A DNA stretch of 42,110 nt from Candidatus Binataceae bacterium (GTDB taxonomy: Bacteria; Desulfobacterota; Binatia; Binatales; Binataceae): NCBI GenBank assembly GCA_015478645.1, contig JADMIL010000024.1, forward strand, positions 1 to 42,110. Reading direction: 5' to 3'. A program made the translations under genes and the position numbers. A model generated the notes under the pieces. It was not told where the DNA came from, made no database searches, and saw only the letters and a program-made list of their open reading frames with translations. Below, one piece after another: positions 34,393 to 41,418 of this stretch (its first letter is position 1; each line of letters begins with the position of its first letter).

Positions 34393-34444
34393 TCGCTAGA
34401 GAGTGCGGAAGTAGCTGACGAAATTGCCGGTGACGCGCGCGCCC
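34393..34444. repeat. Direct repeat, left copy: displaced 3' end of the acetyltransferase gene
   Basis: Fifty of 52 bases match 35994-36045, with an uninterrupted 42-base identity (34403-34444). On the minus strand it encodes ARVTGNFVSYFRTL and a stop, exactly the end of the acetyltransferase at 35997-37103, without the rest of that gene. It marks the far border of the 1.55-kb islet. Confidence 0.9.
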
Positions 34445-34509
34445 TGCTCGCGGCCGGCGTTGACGGAAGCGGTCGGTTGGCTCCCGCAAAGCCCGCGTTA
34501 ACGAAAATA

Positions 34510-34797
34510 TCAGAGCGAGAGGATAAGGCCAGCCGACGCTTGCCCACCTTGCAGGACAGGGCAAGTAGGGATCAGGTTCCTGGCCCGTTGCAGGAGATCG
34601 ATCGCGGTGTTGCGATCGCCACCGGCGAGAGCCGATTTGGCATTCATCACCAAGGAATTATATTGGTCCGCACACGCAACGGCATCAACCAGTGCGGCCT
34701 CACGATCAGACGACGCTCGGACCGGCGCGACCCGCGCGAAACCTATTGCCAACCAGGCGAGCGAGAGAAACAGCAGAATTATGCCGATCGGCTTCAT
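34510..34797 (-). CDS. Small exported protein
   Basis: A 95-residue protein with a clear signal peptide (MKPIGIILLFLSLAWLAIGF, cleavage probably near PVRAS). The mature part, about 65 residues, is helical, with LVDAVACADQYNSLV and NTAIDLLQRARNLIPTC; its two cysteines could form a disulfide. The second half resembles a single TPR-like helix pair. No family recognised. ATG at 34797 is chosen because it begins the signal peptide. It lies in the AT-richer islet between the 52-bp direct repeats. Confidence 0.65.
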   Translation of the reverse strand: MKPIGIILLFLSLAWLAIGFARVAPVRASSDREAALVDAVACADQYNSLVMNAKSALAGGDRNTAIDLLQRARNLIPTCPVLQGGQASAGLILSL

Positions 34798-35003
34798 GCC
34801 AGTCCGGTGGAGCAATTAAGATGCCGTCGTCTCAATATCGAAAGATGCGCGATCCTGTGTGCTTCCGGTGCGGCCCATGCTCAGATTACGGGCAGATGCA
34901 CAGAGTGAGGGCGGCGTCTCGATCGTTTTGCCTGAAAGTAATCACCACACGTCAACGATCCCGCCACTTGCCAACCTAGCCCAAGAGGCTTAGCTTTTAT
35001 TCT

Positions 35004-35360
35004 GTGAAGAAGGGAGTCATTGCACTGCTGGCGCTTCTACTCGCGATGCAGGTCGGCATCGGCTGCGGCGTCGCGCAAGCCGCCGCGTCTCTCGAGGTTC
35101 CCTGTTGTGGGGCGAATTGCCCGTTCCCTTCCGCGACTGGTAATGCCGCCTGCTGCCAGGCCCAAAATTCGGAGCGCAGCGCGCAAGCGGTCTCGGCGAA
35201 GGCAAGCCTGCCTTCGATGCAATCCCTGACCGCCTCGATTCATCCGTTTGTCGCGCTGGTCGCGACACATGAGCCGGATCGCATTGCGCAGGCGTCGGGC
35301 TTCCCTAACTCTCCCTCCGGAGTCACGAAACTGGCTCTACTTTGTTCGCGACAGATCTGA
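35004..35360 (+). CDS. Small exported cysteine-rich protein
   Basis: A 118-residue protein with a strong signal peptide (KKGVIALLALLLAMQVGIGC, cleavage near AQAAA). The mature N-terminus has EVPCCGANCPFPS followed by AACCQAQ: five cysteines within 25 residues, a pattern seen in small periplasmic proteins near metal-resistance genes. The rest is Ser/Ala-rich. The start would be GTG at 35004 without a ribosome site. A TTGCCA-17-TAGCTT promoter-like pair (34968-34996) would start transcription almost at the GTG, so a leaderless message is possible. A metal-binding role is only a suggestion. Confidence 0.6.
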   Translation: MKKGVIALLALLLAMQVGIGCGVAQAAASLEVPCCGANCPFPSATGNAACCQAQNSERSAQAVSAKASLPSMQSLTASIHPFVALVATHEPDRIAQASGFPNSPSGVTKLALLCSRQI

Positions 35361-35482
35361 TTCTCGTTCCTCCACTTCGGCTTTAGCTCGTAATCTGTGG
35401 TGTCCGTGCGACGCGCGGACATCCGATGAATGAAGTGACCGCGTCGGCCGAGTTCAGGCCGTGCGCTGCTGGAGGTTCAGTG

Positions 35483-35794
35483 ATGAAAATCAGAATGATT
35501 GGCGTCCTTTCGTTGGTTGGCGTTGCAATGTCCGTTGCTCCCGTATGGGCGGGAGCGGTCGGTATCCAGCCAAACGTGTCGCGTGATCAAAGCACGGTTG
35601 CGATCGTGCAGCTTGAAGCGCAACGCTCTCAGGTCGCGCGCGCGATGCAGGTGCCGCCCGAAAACAAAGGGCCCGCACTCATTCAGCACATGGACCAGTA
35701 CTCCCAGTTGAGCGATCTGATAGATCGGCTCCAGAAGGGAGAACCGGTGGCGCCCCACGAGATCGACACGGCGCTGCAGCCCACGCTCCGCTGA
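35483..35794 (+). CDS. Small exported protein
   Basis: A 103-residue protein with a signal peptide (MKIRMIGVLSLVGVAMSV, cleavage near VWAGA). The mature part is a charged helix pair: DQSTVAIVQLEAQRSQVARAM and ALIQHMDQYSQLSDLIDRLQK. No cysteines and no family recognised. The ATG at 35483 has GGAGG seven bases upstream, the best ribosome site in the islet. It follows the cysteine-rich protein by about 120 bases on the same strand and may share its transcript. Confidence 0.7.
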   Translation: MKIRMIGVLSLVGVAMSVAPVWAGAVGIQPNVSRDQSTVAIVQLEAQRSQVARAMQVPPENKGPALIQHMDQYSQLSDLIDRLQKGEPVAPHEIDTALQPTLR

Positions 35795-35808
35795 CCGCAG
35801 CGAACGCG

Positions 35809-35828
35809 GCGCAATCATATGATTGCGC
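35809..35828. repeat. Perfect 20-bp palindrome
   Basis: GCGCAATCATATGATTGCGC is fully self-complementary with no loop. It lies 14 bases after the stop of the exported protein gene. It could be a protein-binding dyad, or with the hairpin at 35866-35911 part of a bidirectional termination region. Confidence 0.9.
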
Positions 35829-35865
35829 GTAGGCGCGTCGAGAAGATGCGCCTGAACGCTAAACG

Positions 35866-35911
35866 GGTGGGCGCCAGCTCAAAGCGAATGGCCACGGAGC
35901 TGGCGCCCACC
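35866..35911. terminator. Long perfect hairpin between convergent genes
   Basis: Arms GGTGGGCGCCAGCTC and GAGCTGGCGCCCACC (15 perfect pairs) enclose a 16-base loop. The position between the plus-strand exported-protein gene and the minus-strand acetyltransferase gene fits a bidirectional terminator, but no T-tract follows on either strand. Confidence 0.55.
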
Positions 35912-35993
35912 GCGATACGCCAGATATTCACCACAACGCTGAGTCGCGAAATCCCGCCGGATGCCAATCATTGGCGGCAGCCGCCACTGCGCC

Positions 35994-36045
35994 TCGCTAC
36001 AGGGTGCGGAAGTAGCTGACGAAATTGCCGGTGACGCGCGCGCCC
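35994..36045. repeat. Direct repeat, right copy: native 3' end of the acetyltransferase gene
   Basis: This copy contains the last codons and stop of the acetyltransferase gene and matches 34393-34444 at 50 of 52 positions. The two copies lie 1601 bases apart in the same orientation and bracket the three small exported-protein genes, as attachment-site duplications do at the ends of integrated elements. No integrase is present between them. Confidence 0.9.
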
Positions 36046-37103
36046 AGGCTCTCGGCCGTGCGCCGCGACGACCAGTTGTCGTCGAGCACCAGCGTGTAGC
36101 CGGCGTAGGTCATAAAATTTTTCGCCATGCCCAGGAACGACTCCGCCGCCATCGCCCGCGCGATGCCGCGCGAGCGCACCTCCTCGAGCACGCCGATATT
36201 GATCAGCGCGCCGCGCGTGCCGCCGCCGCGCTCGGGCGCGAGCTTCACGCCGGTGCGCAGGCGCGCCAGCGCGCCGCTTAGGTCGGGCACCGAAAAGACC
36301 GCGCCGACCGGGCGTCCGTCGGCCACCGCGATCATCGAAAGGTCGGCCACCAGCGTGGCGCCCAGCGGGAGCAGCATCGGGCGCACCTCCGGCCGGCTGA
36401 TCGGATTCCAGCCCCAATGGCGCGCGAAGGCCGCGTTGGTCACGTCGGTCCACACGTCGATCGCGGCGAGAAAGCCGTAGTCGCGCCAACTCGAGATCGT
36501 CACGCCCGCGGCGCGCGCCGCCGCGGCCATCTGCCGGTAGCGATCCTGGATATCGGCGGTCAGCGGCGCGGTGTAATCGACCTGCCCCTTCTCGGTCGCG
36601 AAGCGCGCGTTCTTGAAATAGCGATGGTAGTAGTCGGGATTGCCGCGCAGCAGAAACGACGGCAGCGCGGCGTAATTGTCGATCGCGTACGGATAATCGA
36701 GAAACGCGGCAAAGCCACTGCGCGCGGCCTTCATCCCGCGCCGCGTCAGCCACGTCAGGCTCTCCTCGAGCAGCGCGGCGACCGCCTCTTCCTCTCCGTC
36801 CAGCGCCTCGAAATGAATTATCTGGCCGACCTTTTCGTTCCAGTGCTCGTTGTAGCGATGGTTCACGACGACGCTCGCGCGCGCCACCGGCCGCCCGTCG
36901 CTCCACACCACGAACGGACACAGATCGAGATGCGCCGTGATCAGCGCGCGGCCGGCGAGCAGATCGATTTCGTTTTGTACGTCGGGCGGCCACCAGGCCT
37001 CGCGATCGGCGTAAACCTCATAGGGCAGCCGCGCGAACAGCTCGAAGCCCCCGCGTGAGGTTACCTGCTCGACCCGAATCTTGCGCAAAACCACAGCCGC
37101 CAT
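35997..37103 (-). CDS. GNAT-like N-acetyltransferase, two-lobed
   Basis: A 368-residue protein of a GNAT-related family. The N-terminal lobe (about 1-180) has EVYADREAWWPPDVQNEIDLL, PVARASVVVNHRYNEHW and ESLTWLTRRGMKAARSGF. The C-terminal lobe has VGAVFSVPDL, then NIGVLEEVRSRGIARAMAAES, which is the acetyl-CoA loop (V-x-x-x-x-R-x-x-G-I/A), and GYTLVLDDNWSSRRTAESLGARV. The substrate is unknown. ATG at 37103 is used; its ribosome site is too close and earlier starts exist. The last 14 codons are duplicated 1.6 kb away. It lies 213 bases downstream of bufC on the same strand, so readthrough from the bufferin operon is possible. Confidence 0.78.
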   Translation of the reverse strand: MAAVVLRKIRVEQVTSRGGFELFARLPYEVYADREAWWPPDVQNEIDLLAGRALITAHLDLCPFVVWSDGRPVARASVVVNHRYNEHWNEKVGQIIHFEALDGEEEAVAALLEESLTWLTRRGMKAARSGFAAFLDYPYAIDNYAALPSFLLRGNPDYYHRYFKNARFATEKGQVDYTAPLTADIQDRYRQMAAAARAAGVTISSWRDYGFLAAIDVWTDVTNAAFARHWGWNPISRPEVRPMLLPLGATLVADLSMIAVADGRPVGAVFSVPDLSGALARLRTGVKLAPERGGGTRGALINIGVLEEVRSRGIARAMAAESFLGMAKNFMTYAGYTLVLDDNWSSRRTAESLGARVTGNFVSYFRTL

Positions 37104-37115
37104 ACTCCCGGTTCG

Positions 37116-37220
37116 CACGCCTCGAGGCGTGTGCGATCTTCTCGATCGCGCGGCTTCGTCGGTGCGCATTGTGCGGGCGCCGACGCCCGCGCGATCATAC
37201 ACGGGGCGTGATTCACGCCC
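37116..37220. repeat. Palindromes between bufC and the acetyltransferase gene
   Basis: A perfect 16-bp palindrome CACGCCTCGAGGCGTG is at 37116-37131, and an 8-bp inverted repeat GGGCGTGA/TCACGCCC with one central base is at 37204-37220. The second lies about 100 bases after the bufC stop and could terminate the bufferin transcript; neither has a T-tract. The first could be an operator for the acetyltransferase gene. Confidence 0.4.
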
Positions 37221-37316
37221 GCTTGCCGCAACCTATCACCGTGCGATTTGATCCACACGCGGATTCGCGAAACCCGCTGCGCGGAGCAGGTGCGCGGCCG
37301 CGGCGCGTTCCGCGTC

Positions 37317-38174
37317 TCAGCGGGCGGCGTCGACGATTTTACCGTCAGTCAGGTTACCGTCGATCAGGACACCGTCGGCGAGCCAACGGATGAGCAGCCG
37401 CTGAATCAAGCCGGGCACGTCATCAGGCGCCGGCGCACGCTCCGCGATCGCCGTACAAATTGCTCCGAAGTTCGCCCCCGAGTCAACGTCGGCCAGCGCG
37501 AGTGCGGCGCTTTCGGCCGGGTCGGCCGCGCGATAGTAGACCCGCGCCGCGCGCCGCCAGACAACGATCGTCGCCGCCGCATGCGCAGGCGTGCGCCACG
37601 CGCGATCCTCCTCGACCGCGCGCAGGACTTGGTCGACGCGCCACGCGCACGCCACGATACGGGTCGCCGGATGCGTGCGCATCGCGAATGCCGGCCACGC
37701 CTCCGGCGCAATCGTGCGCATCGCGGCATCGTCAAGCGCGGGCGTGTCGGCGGCATGAAACGATTCGAGCACGATTCGCTCGAGGCCGGCCAGTTCGCTG
37801 ATAAAGGGTACGCGATCGGCTATCGGATGAGTATGCAGGTAGGCCGCGAAATGCTGACCGGCGTAAAAGATCGACGGCTCGGTCGGCGGGTAGTCGATCA
37901 GATAGCCGGTCGCCAGGTTATGGAATTGATCGGCGCCGGCGACCTCGAGGGTCGCCGGAAAGTCTTCCTTGAGGACCTCGAGCAGGCGGTAGAAATAGGC
38001 CTCGGCATACACTCCGACGCGCGCCGCCGGGTCCATCCGTTCGTCGCCCGCGATAATCGCGCCGAGCCTGTCCGCCCCCAGGTCCGGCTCACCGGCGAGC
38101 CCCTCGGCGACTCCGCTCGGCGCCGTAACCAACCGCCACAGCAGCTTCTGCAACGCTGCGAGCTCGCGCGCCAT
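37317..38174 (-). CDS. bufC: BufC-like DUF2063 protein, partner of the MNIO maturase
   Basis: A 285-residue protein with the DUF2063 N-terminal domain: LAALQKLLWRLV at the start, then RVGVYAEAYFYRLLEVLKEDFPATL, the signature of HvfC/BufC/TglI-partner proteins. It also has HNLATGYLIDYPPTEPSIFYAG. Such proteins bind the precursor peptide leader and present it to the DUF692 enzyme. It starts one base after the bufB stop, so the two are tightly coupled. The last 13 codons contain a 15-bp tandem repeat (37341-37379) encoding the similar units DGVLI and DGNLT. Confidence 0.88.
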   Translation of the reverse strand: MARELAALQKLLWRLVTAPSGVAEGLAGEPDLGADRLGAIIAGDERMDPAARVGVYAEAYFYRLLEVLKEDFPATLEVAGADQFHNLATGYLIDYPPTEPSIFYAGQHFAAYLHTHPIADRVPFISELAGLERIVLESFHAADTPALDDAAMRTIAPEAWPAFAMRTHPATRIVACAWRVDQVLRAVEEDRAWRTPAHAAATIVVWRRAARVYYRAADPAESAALALADVDSGANFGAICTAIAERAPAPDDVPGLIQRLLIRWLADGVLIDGNLTDGKIVDAAR

Positions 38175-38175
38175 C

Positions 38176-39069
38176 TCAGTCTTCGAACTCACGCGGCGCG
38201 GACGGCTCAATGCTCCGCGCCGCAAGCGCCCCATCGCGCTGCGCCAGCGCCCGCCGGCTCCGATGCCGCGCCTCGGCGGACGCCGCCACGAGCTCGCCGA
38301 AGGCCGGAATATGATCGTCCCATTCGATCAGCGCGGCGACCGCGCCGAGCCGCCGCACCGCGTATTCGTACAGCCGCCAGACCGCTTCGCATACCGGATG
38401 GTCGTGCGTATCGAGCAGGTACGCGCCGTGATCGCTATGACCGGCGAGATGGAACTGCACGACCCGTTCGGGCGGTATCGCGTCGATATAGCGGCGCGCG
38501 TCGAAGCGATGGTTGAACGCGTTGACGTAGATGTTGTTGATGTCGAGCAGGATCGCGCAGTCGGCTTCGGTCGCGACCGCCGCCACGAACTCCCCTTCGC
38601 TCAAGGTCGAGTCGACGTAGGTCAGATAGCTCGATACATTTTCGAGCAGGATGCGCCGGCCGAGCAGATCCTGGACCTCGCGCACGCGCCGCGCGACGTG
38701 CATCACCGTCTCCTCGGTATAGGGCAGCGGCAGCAGGTCATGCAGGTTGCGCCCGCCGACGCCGGTCCAGCACAAATGGTCCGAGATCCACGCCGGCTGG
38801 AGACGCCGCGCCAATGCGGCGAGATCCTTCAGGTACGCGCGGTTGAGCGGATCGGTCGAACCGATCGAGAGCGACACGCCATGCATCACGATCGGGTAGT
38901 GCGCGCACACGAAGTCGATCACTTCCAGTGGCCGCCCGCCCGCCCCCATGAAGTTCTCGCTGATGACCTCGAACCAGTCCATCGGCGGGCGCGATTCGAG
39001 GATCTCGGCGTAATGGGGCCGGCGCAACCCCACGCCAAAACCGAGCGCGGGAAAATCCGATCGCTTCAT
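38176..39069 (-). CDS. bufB: BufB-like multinuclear iron oxidase (MNIO, DUF692)
   Basis: A 297-residue TIM-barrel enzyme of the DUF692/MbnB superfamily, which uses two or three iron ions and oxygen to convert cysteines of a precursor into thiooxazole- or oxazolone-type groups. It opens GFGVGLRRPHYAEIL. Candidate metal ligands are H63 (VMHGVSLS), H98 (ISDHLCW), E143 (LLENVSSY), D176 and N178 (LLDINNIYVNAFNH), H207 and H211 (QFHLAGHSD), and E249 (ALIEWDDHIPAF). ATG at 39069 is chosen because the family starts at this MKRSDFPALG; its ribosome site is weak. An 82-base spacer separates it from bufA, and bufC follows immediately. Confidence 0.93.
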   Translation of the reverse strand: MKRSDFPALGFGVGLRRPHYAEILESRPPMDWFEVISENFMGAGGRPLEVIDFVCAHYPIVMHGVSLSIGSTDPLNRAYLKDLAALARRLQPAWISDHLCWTGVGGRNLHDLLPLPYTEETVMHVARRVREVQDLLGRRILLENVSSYLTYVDSTLSEGEFVAAVATEADCAILLDINNIYVNAFNHRFDARRYIDAIPPERVVQFHLAGHSDHGAYLLDTHDHPVCEAVWRLYEYAVRRLGAVAALIEWDDHIPAFGELVAASAEARHRSRRALAQRDGALAARSIEPSAPREFED

Positions 39070-39151
39070 AGGATTGCCCGGCGTATGCGCGGCGATCGCC
39101 TCGGTGACTACGCTGCCGCGCGCCGCTCGCGCGCCCGCCATCGCCGCGGCG

Positions 39152-39427
39152 TCATTCCTTGTCGACGTGGCCGCCCTTCGCCGTGCAGTCCTGGGCATTC
39201 GAGGTGGTGACCCAGCCCTTGCCCTTGCACGAGTTCTGTCCCTTGCAGCTATTGTTCGCGCTCTGACAAGCGCTCTGCCCTTTGCAGCTATTGCCGCCAA
39301 CGCATTTCACGTTGGCCGACGCTGCGCCGCTGCCAGCCTGCGCCATCACTGGCGACGCCGCGAACATCAACCCGACAATCGTCGCGAGCACCGCGCCGCC
39401 GGTTTTGATCTTGCTGCTTCGGTTCAT
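39152..39427 (-). CDS. bufA: Bufferin-type RiPP precursor BufA
   Basis: A 91-residue exported precursor. The signal peptide runs to about A29 (MFAASPVMA, then Q). The mature part has six cysteines: C42, C48, C54, C61, C67 and C81. Around them the sequence repeats N-x-C-K-G (GGNSCKG, NNSCKG, GQNSCKGKGW), the hallmark of the DUF2282-like bufferin family whose modified cysteines chelate copper. ATG at 39427 has GGAGG eight bases upstream. It is first in the bufA-bufB-bufC operon. Which cysteines are modified cannot be told here; the CKG-type central ones are the best candidates. Confidence 0.9.
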   Translation of the reverse strand: MNRSSKIKTGGAVLATIVGLMFAASPVMAQAGSGAASANVKCVGGNSCKGQSACQSANNSCKGQNSCKGKGWVTTSNAQDCTAKGGHVDKE

Positions 39428-39526
39428 CGATTCGCCTCCATCGTCCATACGCTATGCGCGCCCCGCGAGATACAGCGGGTTTCACCGACTCGCGGCATCA
39501 ACGAAAATCTTACGCCATTATTCACC

Positions 39527-39554
39527 CTAAACTAAGCAGAATCGGGCCGGTTCC
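39527..39554 (-). promoter_or_regulatory. Candidate ECF-type promoter of bufABC
   Basis: On the minus strand GGAACC (39549-39554) is followed after 15 bases by AGTTTAG (39527-39533), about 100 bases before the bufA start. GGAAC is the usual -35 core of ECF sigma factors. The same GGAACC occurs ahead of the divergent sigma gene. The -10 assignment is less certain. Confidence 0.5.
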
Positions 39555-39689
39555 CGCAAATCGCGGCGCTTGGGCAATAAGGGTCGCGCCCCGGATCGTT
39601 ATATAAACGGGTTGGAAAAATCGTGCGAGAGATCGCATCGCGAGCGGCCGGACCGCGGTGCGGTCAAACCGCCGCCGATCGTCCCTTGG

Positions 39690-39718
39690 GGAACCTTTAG
39701 CGGATCATTAGAATTTGA
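39690..39718 (+). promoter_or_regulatory. Candidate autoregulated promoter of the ECF sigma gene
   Basis: GGAACC (39690-39695) is followed after 16 bases by AATTTGA (39712-39718), about 35 bases before the sigma factor ATG. Its -35 core matches the one facing bufA, suggesting that one sigma factor serves both directions. The rest of the 325-bp divergent spacer (39428-39752) shows an isolated TTATATAA near 39600 and no gene. Confidence 0.5.
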
Positions 39719-39752
39719 ATGAACGTGAGTGCTATGTTCGTCTCTTCTACAT

Positions 39753-40331
39753 ATGACGGTGAAACGCGTCAGATCGGGGGAGAAACGGCTCGACTTCGAG
39801 CGGGTGGCTTTGCCGCACCTCAATGCCGTGTACACGGCGGCCCTGCGTCTGGCGCGCAATCCGGCCGACGCCGAGGATCTCCTGCAAGAGACCGTTCTGC
39901 GCGCCTTTCGCTTTTTCCATCAGTTTACCGAGGGCACCAATTGCCGGGCCTGGCTGCTGACGATTCTCTACAACAATTTCCGCAATTCCTACCGGCGCGG
40001 CACGCGCGAGCAGCCAGCCGCCTCGAGCGAGGAATTCGATCGCGAGCTCGAGCTGCGCAGCGCCCTGGCCGACCAATCCCGCATCAACCCCGAGGATCTG
40101 CTGTCCGGCCGCATGATCGGCCATCGGATCGAAGTCGCGCTCAGTGCGCTGTCGGCCGAGTTTCGCGAGGCGCTGCTGCTGGTCGACGTGCAGGATTTGA
40201 GTTACCAGGAGGTCGCCGATCTACTCGAGGTGCCGCTTGGCACGATCAAATCGCGGGTCTCACGCGGACGTGCGCTGATGCGCGAGGCGTTACGCGGTAT
40301 CGAGCGTGCGCATGGTAAAACAGGCACTTGA
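39753..40331 (+). CDS. ECF RNA polymerase sigma factor (RpoE-like)
   Basis: A 192-residue ECF sigma factor. Region 2 is PHLNAVYTAALRLARNPADAEDLLQETVLRAFRFFHQF, including the -10 recognition helix; TNCRAWLLTILYNNFRNSYRR closes region 2.4. Region 4 (HRIEVALSALSAEFREALLLVDV, then YQEVADLLEVPLGTIKSRVSRGR) contains the -35 helix-turn-helix. A linker of about 45 residues joins them. ATG at 39753 is used; GTG at 39729 and 39759 are alternatives, and none has a strong ribosome site. It is divergent from bufABC and followed by its likely anti-sigma factor after 109 bases. Confidence 0.92.
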   Translation: MTVKRVRSGEKRLDFERVALPHLNAVYTAALRLARNPADAEDLLQETVLRAFRFFHQFTEGTNCRAWLLTILYNNFRNSYRRGTREQPAASSEEFDRELELRSALADQSRINPEDLLSGRMIGHRIEVALSALSAEFREALLLVDVQDLSYQEVADLLEVPLGTIKSRVSRGRALMREALRGIERAHGKTGT

Positions 40332-40440
40332 CACGCTCAGCTCCGGGAAATACGTCACGATGGAAGCCGAGGGACGCCGAGCGGCATCGAACGCCGCACC
40401 GCGAAGCGCCTTCAGGTCGTTAGTTAATGAGTAATTTCTA

Positions 40441-41418
40441 GTGGAATGTCAGGAATACATTGACGAATATCTTGCCGCGCATGCTGACGGCGAACTCAGC
40501 CCGGATCAGCGCCGGGCCGTCGGCGTGCATCTCGGCGGATGCGCTATCTGCCGCGCGCGCCTGATCGAGGAGCGCTCGCTTAAGGCGCTGGTGCGCCAGA
40601 ATGCCGGAATCGTCAAGGTTCCGGCCGACGTCCGCCTGCGCATCCGTGCCGCCCTGGGGGACGCCGCCGAAGCCGAATTGGCCGCGCCGTCCGATCCCGC
40701 GCGGCGTCCCGAACGAGCCGATCGCGACGCCGCCGCCCGCCGTCCGTTATTCGCGCGCGACGCCGCGCAAATGCGCCAGCCGATGCTGTGGGCGCCGATC
40801 GGCCTCGCCGCCACGATTCTGGTTATCGTCGCGATCAGCGCCGGCCTCGGTTCGCGCGGCACGCGCGCGCCCGGAGCCGCCACGGTTCCCGCATTCGACG
40901 CCGCGATCGGCAAGTACCTCGCCGATGAACGCAATTTCGTGCCCAACGTACCGGCCGAAGCCTTCGCCAATGATGACGGCTCGGTTTACGCATGGGTGGA
41001 GAATCGCGACTCGGTACAGCGCATCTCGACTGAGGCCAGCGACGTTTTCAACGATGTCGCGCGGTCGTACCGCGAAGCGAACATGCCCGACGACATTTTT
41101 AATTTCGCCGAGGCCGGCTATCAGATCTCGGGCGGCCGCATCGACCATATGGCCGATGGCAGTCCGGTCACCTATACGCTCTATGCCGGTGACGCCGGCA
41201 CGATTCTGAGCATCTGCTTCCGCGACTCTTCGATGGCCGCGCCGATCGGCGCGATCAACTGGCTCGGCATGCGTTCGTTCTACGCCTATAAGGGCTACAG
41301 CATCTGCCTGTCGTTCTATCCGACCGGCCATTACGTCTCGATCCTGGTTTCGCGGATGCCCGCGGACCAGATGATCCGTGACGTCGCGATGGCTGACGTC
41401 GGCGTCATCGGCCACTAA
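40441..41418 (+). CDS. Membrane-anchored zinc-finger anti-sigma factor with a periplasmic domain
   Basis: A 325-residue protein. The cytoplasmic part holds the zinc anti-sigma signature H30-x3-C34-x2-C37 (HLGGCAICRARL) with YLAAHADGELS before it, which would hold the ECF sigma factor. A single membrane helix spans about 113-137 (APIGLAATILVIVAISAGL). About 190 residues follow outside the cytoplasm: a DERNFVPNVPAEAF segment and a mixed-strand domain containing two cysteines (SICFRDSSM and YSICLSFYP). This outer domain may sense metal or redox state, but I do not recognise it. The start is GTG at 40441 with a weak ribosome site. The dispersed repeat copy C begins one base after the stop region. 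Confidence 0.88.
   Translation: MECQEYIDEYLAAHADGELSPDQRRAVGVHLGGCAICRARLIEERSLKALVRQNAGIVKVPADVRLRIRAALGDAAEAELAAPSDPARRPERADRDAAARRPLFARDAAQMRQPMLWAPIGLAATILVIVAISAGLGSRGTRAPGAATVPAFDAAIGKYLADERNFVPNVPAEAFANDDGSVYAWVENRDSVQRISTEASDVFNDVARSYREANMPDDIFNFAEAGYQISGGRIDHMADGSPVTYTLYAGDAGTILSICFRDSSMAAPIGAINWLGMRSFYAYKGYSICLSFYPTGHYVSILVSRMPADQMIRDVAMADVGVIGH

Noticed and set aside
37104..37202. N-terminal extension of the acetyltransferase frame
   Set aside because: It runs through palindromic intergenic DNA and lacks family-like sequence.
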